49,306 nucleotides of DNA. Origin: a virus. Each line of letters starts with the position of its first letter. Position 1 is the stretch's first letter. Positions 5,702-15,400 of this stretch are shown piece after piece. The notes below the pieces were generated by a model. It ran no database searches. It was not told the origin of the DNA and saw only the letters and a list, made by a program, of their open reading frames with translations. The stretch spans positions 1 through 49,306 of IMG/VR virus record IMGVR_UViG_3300042922_000785; one strand, 5' to 3'. Position numbers and translations under genes: made by a program.

Positions 5702-7444
5702 TTAGACCTTCAGCCAGATATCGCCATCGGCGCCGCCCGAAGGATCGGCTGTGCTGATGGTCACATTGCGCGTCGCCATGGAGCCAAGCCCAAGCGTGAG
5801 CCGCTGCGCCGGCGCATCGGCATCGTCGATCAGCGCGCGGCCCGCAGCCGAGATGTCCGCCAGGGCTGCCGTTGTTGCACCCGTGTAATAGGCAAGCTTG
5901 TTGGCGGCCGGCGTGAGCGACCCGATCGACGACACCGCATCGGGCTTGCCATTGATGTCGCCCCAGGCGTGATTGTGCACGGCCGCGGCGTAAATCGGAT
6001 CGAAGAATGTCTTGAGCGTCGCCTTGAGGTTGGCCCAGGTGAGCTTCTTGAGCGCTCCGCTGGCGGCGCTGTCCGACAAGGCCAGGCCATCCGCATCCAC
6101 CGGAGTGGTCTTGCTGGTCGCCGAGTTCACTGCCGCGCCAACCGTAGTGCCGCTGGTCACATCGGCACCGGCGGCGATCCCAGCCAGCTTGTTGCGCTCG
6201 GCAGTGGTCAGGAGCTTGCTGTTGGCACCATCGACCAGCTGGTCGGCGCTTGCGCCTGGCTGCAGCGCCGACGACACCAGAGTGGCGGGAATGCCACTGT
6301 CAGCGCCCTGTTTGCCGGTGCCATTGCCGAAGCTCACCAGATTGCCGGCCGTCGAGCTGGCGGCACCGATGAAGTCACCCGTGCCGGCGGCGGGTGCGCC
6401 TTGCGGTCCCGAGATCGCGAGCTGCCAATCCGTGCGCGTGCCAGAGCCACCCGTCGCAATGACATTGAGGGTCAGGCTGGTGCCGCTATAGGCGGTGACC
6501 TGGCCATGCATCCAGTTAACCGTGGGCGCGGCAGCGGAGGTGACGAGGATCCATGATCCCACGGCAAACTTCTTGCTGGCCTGCGTGGCAAAGGTCTTGG
6601 CACCGGTGCCGATCGCCAGCGAGGTCGTGCTGGTGCCGCTCAGCGCCGCCGCCTGGTTCGCAGCATCGGTTGCGGCCTGAGGGGCGGCCTGGATGCTGGC
6701 GATGTTGGCCGCCGCGAGGCTGACTGCACCGATCGACCCTGCCACCGTGCCCACCGCCGGGATGGCGCCGGCGACGGTCGAGACATTGGCGGCGATGCCT
6801 GCTACCGACTGCACGGCCGACAGGTTGTCGGCGATCAGCTGAACATCGGCAATGTTGGTGCTGACATTGGTGATTGGCACCACGGCCGCAGCCACCCTGG
6901 TGATCGCCGATGTGGCGATCGTGCCGTCCTGAATGTCGGCAAGCAGCGCCATGTCGGCCGCCCGGGCCGCCAGCGTGTTGATGTTGGTGAGGTTGGCGAT
7001 CAGGGTCGCCACATTGTTCAGCGCGCCGGCAACGGCGTTGATGTTGCTGGCGGCGCCCGCCACGGTGTTGATGTTGGCGCTGTTGGCCCCCACCGCATTG
7101 ATGTTGGCTGAATTGCCCGCAGCGGCCGTGATCTGGTTGCTGATCTGCGCCAGCGACGTGATCTGGGTGCGCAAGCCCGCCAGCGTCGACACATTGGTCC
7201 CCTGACCGGCGACAGTGGCGATCTCGTCGCGGATGGCGTTGAGCTGGCTGACCTGGTCGGCCATCTCGGCGAGCGGCGCCAGATCTGTTGCGAGATAGTT
7301 GGCGACCGCCGCGGCATCGCTGGCGAGTAACGGCAGGTTGGTGGCATAGCCATAGCCGTCCATGCCATAGGGGTTGCTGCCCGCGTTGTAGACCCCGGCA
7401 TTGTACTGCGCCAGGCGGAGGAGTTCGGCGACTGGGACGGCCAT
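5702..7444 (-). CDS. long tail fibre protein with repeat stalk
   Basis: 580 residues. Residues about 55-250 form a low-complexity stalk in which the pattern N-x-x-x-I-N-x-V-A-G-A recurs (SANINAV, SANINTVAG, SNINAVAGAL, NNVATL, TNINTL), as in trimeric phage fibre shafts. A more ordinary beta region follows (KFAVGSWILVTS, TLNVIATGGSGTRTDW), then a collar with TTAERNKLAGIAAGA and HNHAWGDINGKP, a motif common in fibre proteins, and a C-terminal GGADGDIWLKV. It would build the elongated fibre joining the tail tip to the receptor-binding tip. Start overlaps the stop of the upstream gene (TGATG). Confidence 0.8.
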   Translation of the reverse strand: MAVPVAELLRLAQYNAGVYNAGSNPYGMDGYGYATNLPLLASDAAAVANYLATDLAPLAEMADQVSQLNAIRDEIATVAGQGTNVSTLAGLRTQITSLAQISNQITAAAGNSANINAVGANSANINTVAGAASNINAVAGALNNVATLIANLTNINTLAARAADMALLADIQDGTIATSAITRVAAAVVPITNVSTNIADVQLIADNLSAVQSVAGIAANVSTVAGAIPAVGTVAGSIGAVSLAAANIASIQAAPQAATDAANQAAALSGTSTTSLAIGTGAKTFATQASKKFAVGSWILVTSAAAPTVNWMHGQVTAYSGTSLTLNVIATGGSGTRTDWQLAISGPQGAPAAGTGDFIGAASSTAGNLVSFGNGTGKQGADSGIPATLVSSALQPGASADQLVDGANSKLLTTAERNKLAGIAAGADVTSGTTVGAAVNSATSKTTPVDADGLALSDSAASGALKKLTWANLKATLKTFFDPIYAAAVHNHAWGDINGKPDAVSSIGSLTPAANKLAYYTGATTAALADISAAGRALIDDADAPAQRLTLGLGSMATRNVTISTADPSGGADGDIWLKV

Positions 7445-9219
7445 CAGATGCGTTCCTTGATGGTAAAGCCTGCCGCCGCATAGCCATAGGCCACTTGGGA
7501 CAGCGGGTTCATTTGCGAAAAGGTGCCGAGGAAGGACCGGCGCTGCAGCTCAAGGCCGTCGGCATTGGGATCGGGGATGACGAACACCTCCCGGTCGAAC
7601 CCGGCGTGGCGCATGAGGTCGTAGAAGTCGTTGGCGCCACTGCCGGACTGGAAGGCTTCGGGTTCGGGCAGGTAGTCAAAGCCGAACTGGAACACGCGTG
7701 GATTGACGCGGCGCCAGATCTGTTCGCCACCTGCCAATGTCCTCGCGCGCAGCGCGTTATCCTCGAAGCTGAGGCCGTTCTGCCCCAGCTGGTAATTGAT
7801 CGAGGGCTGAACCGACCGGCACATCAGCAGCCGGCTGGCCTCGATAAAGCCATCCGGGTTGCCCCGATCGTCGATCTCGACGGTCCAAAAGATCTGCGCG
7901 ACCGGTGCCGGCAGCACATGGACGATGAAGGATCCGCGATCCGGATCGTCGGGCGGCTGAAAGCCGGACCACAGGAAGGGCGAGCCCCAGGGCAGACTGC
8001 CAAAGGCGGCGCGAGCAGAACTCTGCACCCAGCCGCTGTCATAGCTGATGGTGCTGTATTCCGCCGCCACGACCAGCTGCCGGTTCAGGTTTTCCGACGT
8101 CAGCACCAGATTGCCGTTGATGCCCAGGAACTGCTGCGTGCTGCCATCGTCAAAGGTGATGGTCCAGTCGTTTGAGCCGCTGGCAGGCAGGGTGAGCACG
8201 TCGGCTTGGCGTGTGGCTGCGGCACCGGTGGTCACAATAGGTGACGAGGCTAAAGCAGCGGCCTCCAGCCAGAAGAGCCCGATGCGGATCACAAACTGAC
8301 AGTTGACCTGGACGACGCCATTGTTGGCGATGTGAAGACCAGCAGAGAGCCTGATGCTGTCCGGCTTCATGGTCCGCGTCACCGACATCGGCGCGGCCGA
8401 AGGAGTTAGGGGAAGATTGGTTTCATCGTTGTTCCATCCACCCGCTGTGTTGCCGGCCAGGCGAAGCCTTGGCAAGGTGCTCGGCATTGTCCCCGTCTGG
8501 CTCAGGATCCGCGCGAATGCTGACAGGGTGAATGTCCCGCCGCCCACCACAGCATCAACAGGCCAGTACATCGAGATCTGACCCGATGAAGTTGTCTGAC
8601 CTGAAAATCTCACATCGAGAAAAGGCAGGCCATTCTCTATACCCGTCCCAACAACCTCGACACTCAACCCGAGAGTGTTTCCAAACTGCATCCCGTTCGG
8701 CAGCCTGCCCGGCGACGGGACCAGGCCAACAATAGTGCCCACGAGGTCATTCTGCTTGATCAGGTTGGTCCGCGCTTCCTCGATCAACGCCCCAGCATTG
8801 GTCCGCGCCAAAGCCCCCGGCCCAAATTGCGCGTAAGCCCCGCTCAGATCGGGAGCCCACTTGCTGCTGACGCGCGCGAAACTGTAGCCGCCGGCCAGCG
8901 GCAGCACATCGTCATTGATCTCGCGACGGTTCTGCTTGAAGTCCAGCTTGACCCGGCCGACACGCGCGCTCGAGCGGTGTGCCCGGATCCGGTAGCGGTG
9001 CGCCGTTGTCAAATTGGTTGGGCCGATCACCACTGCGCGCAGGTCGAAAATGTCGGGCAGCGCCACATCGAACCGGGTATCGACCGGATCGTCGGACTGC
9101 GAGCGCCATACCCGCTCGATCCGGTCAGACTGCAGATTGCTCAGCGGCAACAGGGCGGCCGGTCCGGTGACAGAGCCAGCATCGGCCTGGTTGTCATAGA
9201 GCAGCATGATATTGCCCAT
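7444..9219 (-). CDS. tail tip structural protein with inserted lectin-like domain
   Basis: 591 residues; ATG at 9219 preceded by GAGGTG. The ends look like a conserved tail-tip protein (start MGNIMLLYDNQADAG; end MNPLSQVAYGYAAAGFTIKE). In the middle, from about residue 100 to 370, a different segment begins FGPGALARTNAGALIEEART, the phrase that opens the concanavalin-like or carbohydrate-binding modules seen in many phage virion proteins. It is followed by beta-strand-rich text (GTFTLSAFARILSQTG). This looks like a sugar-binding module spliced into the tip protein, possibly to grip the host surface. An intrinsic terminator precedes the gene, so it may be made at a lower level or from its own promoter. 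Confidence 0.7.
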   Translation of the reverse strand: MGNIMLLYDNQADAGSVTGPAALLPLSNLQSDRIERVWRSQSDDPVDTRFDVALPDIFDLRAVVIGPTNLTTAHRYRIRAHRSSARVGRVKLDFKQNRREINDDVLPLAGGYSFARVSSKWAPDLSGAYAQFGPGALARTNAGALIEEARTNLIKQNDLVGTIVGLVPSPGRLPNGMQFGNTLGLSVEVVGTGIENGLPFLDVRFSGQTTSSGQISMYWPVDAVVGGGTFTLSAFARILSQTGTMPSTLPRLRLAGNTAGGWNNDETNLPLTPSAAPMSVTRTMKPDSIRLSAGLHIANNGVVQVNCQFVIRIGLFWLEAAALASSPIVTTGAAATRQADVLTLPASGSNDWTITFDDGSTQQFLGINGNLVLTSENLNRQLVVAAEYSTISYDSGWVQSSARAAFGSLPWGSPFLWSGFQPPDDPDRGSFIVHVLPAPVAQIFWTVEIDDRGNPDGFIEASRLLMCRSVQPSINYQLGQNGLSFEDNALRARTLAGGEQIWRRVNPRVFQFGFDYLPEPEAFQSGSGANDFYDLMRHAGFDREVFVIPDPNADGLELQRRSFLGTFSQMNPLSQVAYGYAAAGFTIKERI

Positions 9220-9234
9220 CGGGCACCTCGCAAC

Positions 9235-9256
9235 AAAAAGCCCGCTCGAAGCGGGC
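9235..9256 (-). terminator. intrinsic terminator between tail genes
   Basis: On the minus strand GCCCGCT, loop TCG, AGCGGGC, then five T. It lies in the 41-bp gap between the 74-aa gene and the lectin-module tip gene and would reduce expression of the fibre genes downstream. Confidence 0.65.
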
Positions 9257-9260
9257 CAGA

Positions 9261-9485
9261 TCAGTTCCAGTGATGATCGGCGGCGAAGTCGGGCGGGATC
9301 GGCTCTCTCGCCTCGAGCCGGTTTGATGCAGCCCGGATCGCGTCGATCGCCCGGCTCATGCGGGCCAGATCCTCGCCACCCTCCCGGGTGATGTTGAGCT
9401 GGCGCCAGAGCGGATAGGCCGCCTCAATCCGGCGCTGCGCCTCGGCCTTGACCATGGTAGTCGTGATCTGGAGGTCGTGGATCAT
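9261..9485 (-). CDS. small tail-region protein
   Basis: 74 residues, mostly helical (MVKAEAQRRIEAAYPLWRQL, then GEDLARMSRAIDAIRAASN), with an acidic Asp/His tail. Similar short proteins stand beside fibre and tip genes in many phages and may be assembly helpers; no family is named with confidence. Start overlaps the preceding stop (ATGA). Confidence 0.6.
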   Translation of the reverse strand: MIHDLQITTTMVKAEAQRRIEAAYPLWRQLNITREGGEDLARMSRAIDAIRAASNRLEAREPIPPDFAADHHWN

Positions 9486-9916
9486 TGCGCCATTACCTTG
9501 ACTGTCTGGCGCCGGAACGGGAACGGCGGCTCGATCTGCAGCTCGTAACTCCCCGGCACCGCCGTTCTGAGGCCAAAGATGCCATCGTCGACTTCATCCC
9601 AATCGCGCACTGTCTCCGCGCGGTTATCGTCGCTGCGGCGCAAGATCCGCGCGAGCGTGCCCGCCGGCAGTCCGTCCAGCTGCGCCGTGGCCAGCCCATC
9701 CGCGGCAATGCTGATGGCCTCGGGGGCAAGCGCGAGCCGGGGCACCGGCTGGTAGTCGAGAAAGTAGAACAGCTCGCCATCGAGTGCCTCGCCGATCAGC
9801 ACCTGGCGCTGCCCGGGAGCGCCGTGCCCCATGGCGGTCTGCAGCGTGCTGCATTCGCCATTGGTCAAGATGCGGGCCGCGCCAAAGCGGTCCTCAAACA
9901 CCGTGAAGCGATACAT
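9482..9916 (-). CDS. phage tail protein, 144 aa
   Basis: A beta-rich protein (YRFTVFEDRFGAARILTNGE; GELFYFLDYQPVPRL; GSYELQIEPPFPFRRQ). It sits between the tip protein with decapeptide repeats and the small helical gene, all on the minus strand with overlaps of a few bases. Position suggests a tail tip or baseplate component. No known motif. Confidence 0.6.
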   Translation of the reverse strand: MYRFTVFEDRFGAARILTNGECSTLQTAMGHGAPGQRQVLIGEALDGELFYFLDYQPVPRLALAPEAISIAADGLATAQLDGLPAGTLARILRRSDDNRAETVRDWDEVDDGIFGLRTAVPGSYELQIEPPFPFRRQTVKVMAQ

Positions 9917-9919
9917 GAG

Positions 9920-10852
9920 TCAGCCTCGAAAATTGATGCAGCGGATCACGGTGTCGATGGCCCGGAAGTTGCCCGGGCCCGACAGTGTCTCGAGATAGGC
10001 TTCGTAATAAGGCGTCGAGTTTTCCCCCACGCCATAGTCGGCATGCGTGAAGGCGAAGGCGATAGCAAAGTTGTCGTCGTAAAAGATGCGGCGGCTGGTG
10101 ATCTGCTGCCCGTTGCGCCGCAGCTGCACGCGCAGATAGCCATTGTTGCTGCTCGCATCCGAAGGCTTGTCGATAAAGGTCGAGACATCGATGCTGACCG
10201 CGCCGCGGCGAACATAGATGCCCTGCCCCTGCATGATGTTGCCCGGTGACACCGAGCCGCCCTGCCCGCTCACGCTCATCTCATAGGTGGCGTTGTACTG
10301 CACCTTGCCGGTGCCGATGGTCAGGTTGTCGATCTGGGCGTTCTTGACCGCGAGGTTGCCGATATGCGCGGTCTCGACGGCAGCGATCCCGATCTTGGCG
10401 CTGGTGACCGCCAGATTGTCGATCTGGGCGCTGCCGATCGCCGCGTCGCGGATCTTGGCCCGGCTGATCGCCGCGTTCTCGATCTTGGCTTCGGTGACGG
10501 CGCCGGCCGCCAGCTCGTCGGTGTCGATCGAGCCCGTGCCCGTCGTGGTGGTTGTGGCCGACTTCCACTCCGAAAACTCGCTGGGCTCGCCCTGCGCATC
10601 GATGGCGCGAGCCCGGTACCAGCGGGTCGTCCGCACCAGTAGGCCGGTATGGGTGAAGACACCAATCGGCGCCTCCCCGATCTTGGCGGCATTGGCGCCC
10701 GAGCTGCTGGTGGCCGACCAGAACTCGTACTTGGCCGGCTGCATATAGGGCAGACAGGCTTTGCCGTCCGGCGGTTCGGCCAAGGCGGTAAGCGTGACCT
10801 GGCGCACCCCGCCGAGCGCGGCGAAGCTGGAAACAACAAGATCGCTGGCCAT
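9920..10852 (-). CDS. tail tip protein with fibronectin-like domain and decapeptide repeat stalk
   Basis: 310 residues. Residues about 15-100 resemble a fibronectin type III domain (WSATSSSGANAAKIGEAP, then WYRARAIDAQGEPSEFSEW). Residues about 110-185 are seven imperfect ten-residue repeats with the pattern [AL]-[AV]-x-x-x-x-[AK]-[KQ]-I-x (AAISRAKIRD, AAIGSAQIDN, LAVTSAKIGI, LAVKNAQIDN). This is the repeat that forms the trimeric stalk at the C terminus of many host-specificity (gpJ-like) proteins. A C-terminal beta domain follows. Here this region is a separate gene downstream of the hub protein. Confidence 0.7.
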   Translation of the reverse strand: MASDLVVSSFAALGGVRQVTLTALAEPPDGKACLPYMQPAKYEFWSATSSSGANAAKIGEAPIGVFTHTGLLVRTTRWYRARAIDAQGEPSEFSEWKSATTTTTGTGSIDTDELAAGAVTEAKIENAAISRAKIRDAAIGSAQIDNLAVTSAKIGIAAVETAHIGNLAVKNAQIDNLTIGTGKVQYNATYEMSVSGQGGSVSPGNIMQGQGIYVRRGAVSIDVSTFIDKPSDASSNNGYLRVQLRRNGQQITSRRIFYDDNFAIAFAFTHADYGVGENSTPYYEAYLETLSGPGNFRAIDTVIRCINFRG

Positions 10853-10854
10853 GC

Positions 10855-12414
10855 CTAACCCCAGAGTGTGAGCGTCACACGCTCATTGGCTGGATCTTCC
10901 TCGCGCCCGATCACCAGCATCGGCCGCCCGGCGCCATAGCCAAACCGTGGCAGGGTCAGCGTGCCCGTCGAGCCCAGCACCGCCACTGCCGCATCATCGC
11001 GCCGCACGGGGAAGCTGATCACGTCGCGCCGCACGCTATAGAGCGCCAGGCGCCGTGCCGCCTCTGCCGCCGCATCGGCCGCATTGGTCAGCAGCGTGTC
11101 GATCACCAGCTCGGGCGCCAGCAAATGCTTGCCCAGCACCGCGGCGTTCTCGGCCTTGGCCTCACGATAGTCGACGGCCAGAAAGGCGCCCCGGCTCGCA
11201 GCGCACGGGGCGATCTCGCTCTCGGCGTGGGTGCGCCAGACCCGGCTATGGCGCACGACCGTCCGGAAGGCCGGCAAGCCACCGTCAGTGTCGGGATTGA
11301 CCTGCAGGCCGATCCCGCTCTCGCTCATCACGTCCCGCATGCTGAACGACCAGGCAGGCGTGCCACCCGGGGCCGTGATGCGCCCAACTTCAAACTGCCC
11401 GAGGGCGTTGGGCACGATCCAGCCGCCGATCGAGCCCAGGATCTCGCTCAGCACCGACAGGGCCGTGCTCTCGTCGCCGACATAGATCCCGACTTCCTGA
11501 GGCGCCAGGGCCTGCAGCGCAGCAAAGCTCGGCACCACCAGATTGGCAACGCCAGTGATCCCCATCCGCGCGAGGATCCGCTGCGCAATGGCTGCAGCCG
11601 AACGGCTCGCCGCCGTCGCCCCCTCGACCACATCGGCCGTGAAGGCGTAAGCAGGCTTGCCATTGAAGGCGCCGCCGAACCGCACCAGCCCCAATGAGAG
11701 GCAGGTGCCAACGGTGCCGCCTCTGATGGACGCGTTGATCAGAGCCTCAATCGTTGGATAGTCACCCGCATTGGTCAGCAAGACGCCGCCATCATAGCAG
11801 GTGATCGCGGCGCAGGGCCCATCGCTGGCCTGATAGAGCAGGTTGAACGGATTGACCGGCACCAGCTCGATATTGAACACCCGGCCGAACACCAGCGGCT
11901 TGATCCGGTCCTTGAGATCGGGCGAGCCGTCGGCCGTGGAGCCAGCCGCCGTGGTGGTGCCGGCATAGCGGTTCGCCTGCAGCGGCTTGTCGAGCTCGCG
12001 CAGGCGATCGTAAAGGCGCAAGCGCAGCTCGGTCCATGCACTGCCATTGTCGCCGCCGGTCAATGTCGCGCGCATGATCGTCTCGGCCGAGGCATAGGCC
12101 GAGCGACGGCCATCGAGGCGCTTGAGCACGGCCGCGCGCCCATCGAGGCCGGCGCCCACCAGCCAGTCCAGCGCCCCATCGGCATTGGCCAGCACGATCT
12201 CGCCATAGCCCGCTTCCGACTGCCCCAGCGTCGAGCTGCCCGCAAACAGCGAGCGCCGGAAGGTGCCGGGATCGACGATACCCTCCTGGTAGATGGCATT
12301 GGCCGGGTTGTCGGTCGGATTGGTGGTAAAGCCCGAGCTCGACAGGCGTGCCGTTCTGACGCCGGCGCCGTCATGCGCGTCGATCTCGAGCAGGAACTCG
12401 GAGGCGAACGGCAT
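10855..12414 (-). CDS. tail hub / baseplate-like structural protein
   Basis: 519 residues. Beta-rich N terminus (FLLEIDAHDGAGVRTARLSS), a central portion with RIKPLVFGRVFNIELVPVNP and C-terminal oligosaccharide-binding-like strands (GSTGTLTLPRFGYGAGRPML). Proteins of this layout follow the tape measure in several alphaproteobacterial phages and form the hub at the tail tip. The gene starts inside the stop of the tape measure gene (TAATG), so the two are translated together. Confidence 0.65.
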   Translation of the reverse strand: MPFASEFLLEIDAHDGAGVRTARLSSSGFTTNPTDNPANAIYQEGIVDPGTFRRSLFAGSSTLGQSEAGYGEIVLANADGALDWLVGAGLDGRAAVLKRLDGRRSAYASAETIMRATLTGGDNGSAWTELRLRLYDRLRELDKPLQANRYAGTTTAAGSTADGSPDLKDRIKPLVFGRVFNIELVPVNPFNLLYQASDGPCAAITCYDGGVLLTNAGDYPTIEALINASIRGGTVGTCLSLGLVRFGGAFNGKPAYAFTADVVEGATAASRSAAAIAQRILARMGITGVANLVVPSFAALQALAPQEVGIYVGDESTALSVLSEILGSIGGWIVPNALGQFEVGRITAPGGTPAWSFSMRDVMSESGIGLQVNPDTDGGLPAFRTVVRHSRVWRTHAESEIAPCAASRGAFLAVDYREAKAENAAVLGKHLLAPELVIDTLLTNAADAAAEAARRLALYSVRRDVISFPVRRDDAAVAVLGSTGTLTLPRFGYGAGRPMLVIGREEDPANERVTLTLWG

Positions 12415-15400
12415 TAGCGGCGCGCCCCCGCCATGCGCATGGCCTTGTTGGTGTCCTGCACCGCTTCCGTGTTCTCCCGGGTTGCCTCAACATTGGCGAG
12501 GCCAGCATTCGCCGCCGTGCGCTCCAAGGAGGCAAGGCGTCCTTCGATACGGCCGAGAGCCGCAACCATCTCGCGATTGTCATTGCCCGGTGCCCTCCCC
12601 GTCCGGTTGATGTGATGGAGCACCGGCAGCGTGTTCTGGTTCACCGACGGCGCCCGGTTGACGAACTCCCCGCCCGCCAGCGCTATGGCGCCCCCACCCG
12701 CATAGCGGGCCAGGACGCTGTCGCGATCCCAGATGCCATTGCCGACCATGCCGCCATTGGCAAAGGCGCCGACGACACCGCCGAGCCGGTACCCCATGCC
12801 CATGTAGCGCCCGACAATATCGGCGACGATCTGCTGCTGGGCGAGCGACAGCGTGCTGCGGAACGCCTCAAAGCCACCACCCCCATAGTTGCCCTGGTAG
12901 TTGATGCCCTGCTGGCGCAGCGCCTGGTCAATGGCGCGGTTGCGCTCAGGATTGGCGCCGAAGTTGCGCGCGGCGTCGAGGGCGCTTTGCGCCTGCGCCA
13001 AAGCCCGCACGGCCTGGGCGACCGACAGCACCGAGTTGTTGATGTCGATGAGGTGCCCCACTTGCCGGTCGAGCGCGGCGAGCTGCCGATCGGCTGCACT
13101 CACCTGCTGGGCCGCCTTGGCCAGCGCCTGATCGAGCGTCGTGTTCACCGCCTCAAAGATCGCGAAGTACTGCTCGCTTGAGGCATAGTAGGTGCGGGCC
13201 TCCTCGAGATACTGTCGCGACACGTCCTCGAGCTTGCTGATCGCCTCCGGGTCACCCCCAAGCGCGGCCTTGGCCACCTTCTCGTAATCGGCCTGGGCGG
13301 CGAGCAACCGCTGCTGCGGATCCAGCGGCGACAGCGCGCCGTCGAACTTGAGCCCGTTCTTGAACTTCTGCAGCGAGCGGATCGAGGCCTTGAGGCTGTC
13401 ACTCACCTGCCGGATCGCCGCCGCTTCCTTCTCATAGGCCGAACGAAGGTCGGAGCGTGCCCGCTCCACATTGTCCTGCAGCGGCCCCAGATCGATGCTG
13501 ACCACGCTGCTGATGGCGCCGGCCAGATCGGGGAACATGCGCAGCAGGTTGGCCAGCTGGTCGGCGGTGAGGTCGCCATCGGTCGCGATCTTGCGCAGAG
13601 TCAGGTTGAACTCAACAAGGGCATTGTCGGCCGAGACGCCGAGCTTTTCCGCATCCTTGAGCCGGGCATTGTACAGCTCCTGGGCGGCGGCCACGTCGTT
13701 GAGATAGCCATTGCCCTGCAGCGCGTTGATCGACGCCTGCACGTCCTTTTCATACTGGCGGGCCAACGTTGCCGGCAGGTTCTCGAGCGCGGCCTCGATC
13801 TCCTTGACCAGGCTCTTGTCCTTGGCCTTGCGCGCCAGGGCGATGTATTCCTCCGCCTGGCGCTGCGCGTCGACCATGGCCTTGGCATATTGGCTCACCA
13901 CCTCGCCGTTCATGCTGCCGATGAACTGCTCGATGGAGGGGCGCAGCTGGTCCAGCTTTTCCTTGGCTTCCTTGGTCGCCTTGCTTGCGCCCATCATGCC
14001 GCCGATGAACCCCATCACACCGCCGACAAGGGCACCGACCGGGCCACCTGCAGCAAAGCCTGACATGGCGCCACCCAATGCACCCATCACGGGGCTCTGG
14101 GTCTGCATGCCCAAGCCCAAGCCACCCACGCCAGCACCAGCCATGCCGCTGAGGCCCTGCAGCCCCTTGAGGCCGGCAAACAGGCCCTTGCCCGCGCCTT
14201 CCTCGGTGCCCGCCTTGGAGCCCTGGAAGATTGCCTCGAAGATGTTGGTCGCGCCGCCGGCATTGTCGTTGGCTGCGGTCGGGCTGCCAAAGCCGTCGAA
14301 GAACTTGCCCAGGTTCTGCTCGCCCAGCTGGGCGAACGCACCCACGGCCTTGTCAAAGAAGGCGTCGACATCGTCCATCGGGCCGTCAAACAGCGAGCCC
14401 AGCACCTTGCCGAGGGTCTCGGTAACAGCATCGCCGGTCTTTTTGGCACGGTCCTCAAGCCGGCGCAGACCTTGATCGGCCGCACTGTTGAGATCGGCGA
14501 TCTCACGCTCAACGCCCTGCACTTGGAAGCTGTCGAGACTACCACGGTACTTCTCCAGCAACGTGGTGAGTTCCGCAGCTTCCCGCCGCGCATACTCGCC
14601 GGGGAACAGCTTTTCGGCTAGTTTGTCAGCCGTCGAGGTGAAGCTGTCGAAGTCTTTTTCAGCTTCTTTGACGGCCTTCGCAGCAGCCTTGGCAGCCGTC
14701 CCGGATGCCTGAAAGGAGTGCACCACAGCAGCGGCCGGCGGCGCGCTCGACATCTTCGTGTCAAACTCTTCGAGCTGGCCTTCAAGGTCATTCACTCGGC
14801 TAAGGGTGGCGTTGATGTTCTCAAGAGCGTCACCCATGATTTGATCGCCGTAGTTGCGATCTTCACCGGGCATGCCGAGCAGGTTGGCGCCGAGATTCAT
14901 CACCTTGTTGAACATCTCGGCACGCGCTGCGTATGCCTTCGCCGCCTGATACTGCGCGCCAGCTTCATCTAGGGCAGCCTTGGCAGCGGCAATCTGCATC
15001 TCAATCTGACTGCGCAGGCCATCCCGGAAGCCCTGCGATGATGTCTTGGCTACCTCAATAGCGTTTGCATTGGCGGTCATGGCCTGCCCGTGCGTCTCTG
15101 CAGCGGATGCTGCGAGGCGTTGCTGCTGATCAAGGTAGACCAAGGCTGCTGCCAGGGCCCCGGCTACAAGAGCCAGCTGAACGAACGGGTTCGACAGCAT
15201 TGCGATCGTGAGTGCGCCAAAAGAGGCGGTAGCCGCGATGATGTTCGGGATGAGGGTGACAGCGATAACCGTTCCCAGCCCAGAGGCAATAGGGATCACC
15301 ATGTCTATATTGTCGCCGAGCATGATGATCGCTTCGGCCACTCGGCCTGATGCGCCTGACGCTTGGTCGAACGTCCCCACGGTCTCCAGAATGGAGTTGC

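Noticed and set aside
6516-7487. 323-residue minus-strand frame rich in Gln, His, Arg
   Set aside because: It is a shifted reading of the repetitive fibre stalk with a low-complexity composition.
5702-9219. Diversity-generating retroelement target in the fibre or tip genes
   Set aside because: No reverse transcriptase gene and no template repeat are present in the window; the repeats are within-protein stalk repeats.
4716-9273. Long plus-strand reading frames opposite the tail fibre genes (for example 4716-5501, 5648-6556, 7288-8175)
   Set aside because: They are Arg/Gly/Ala-rich shadows caused by GC bias; the minus strand carries recognisable structural proteins without gaps.
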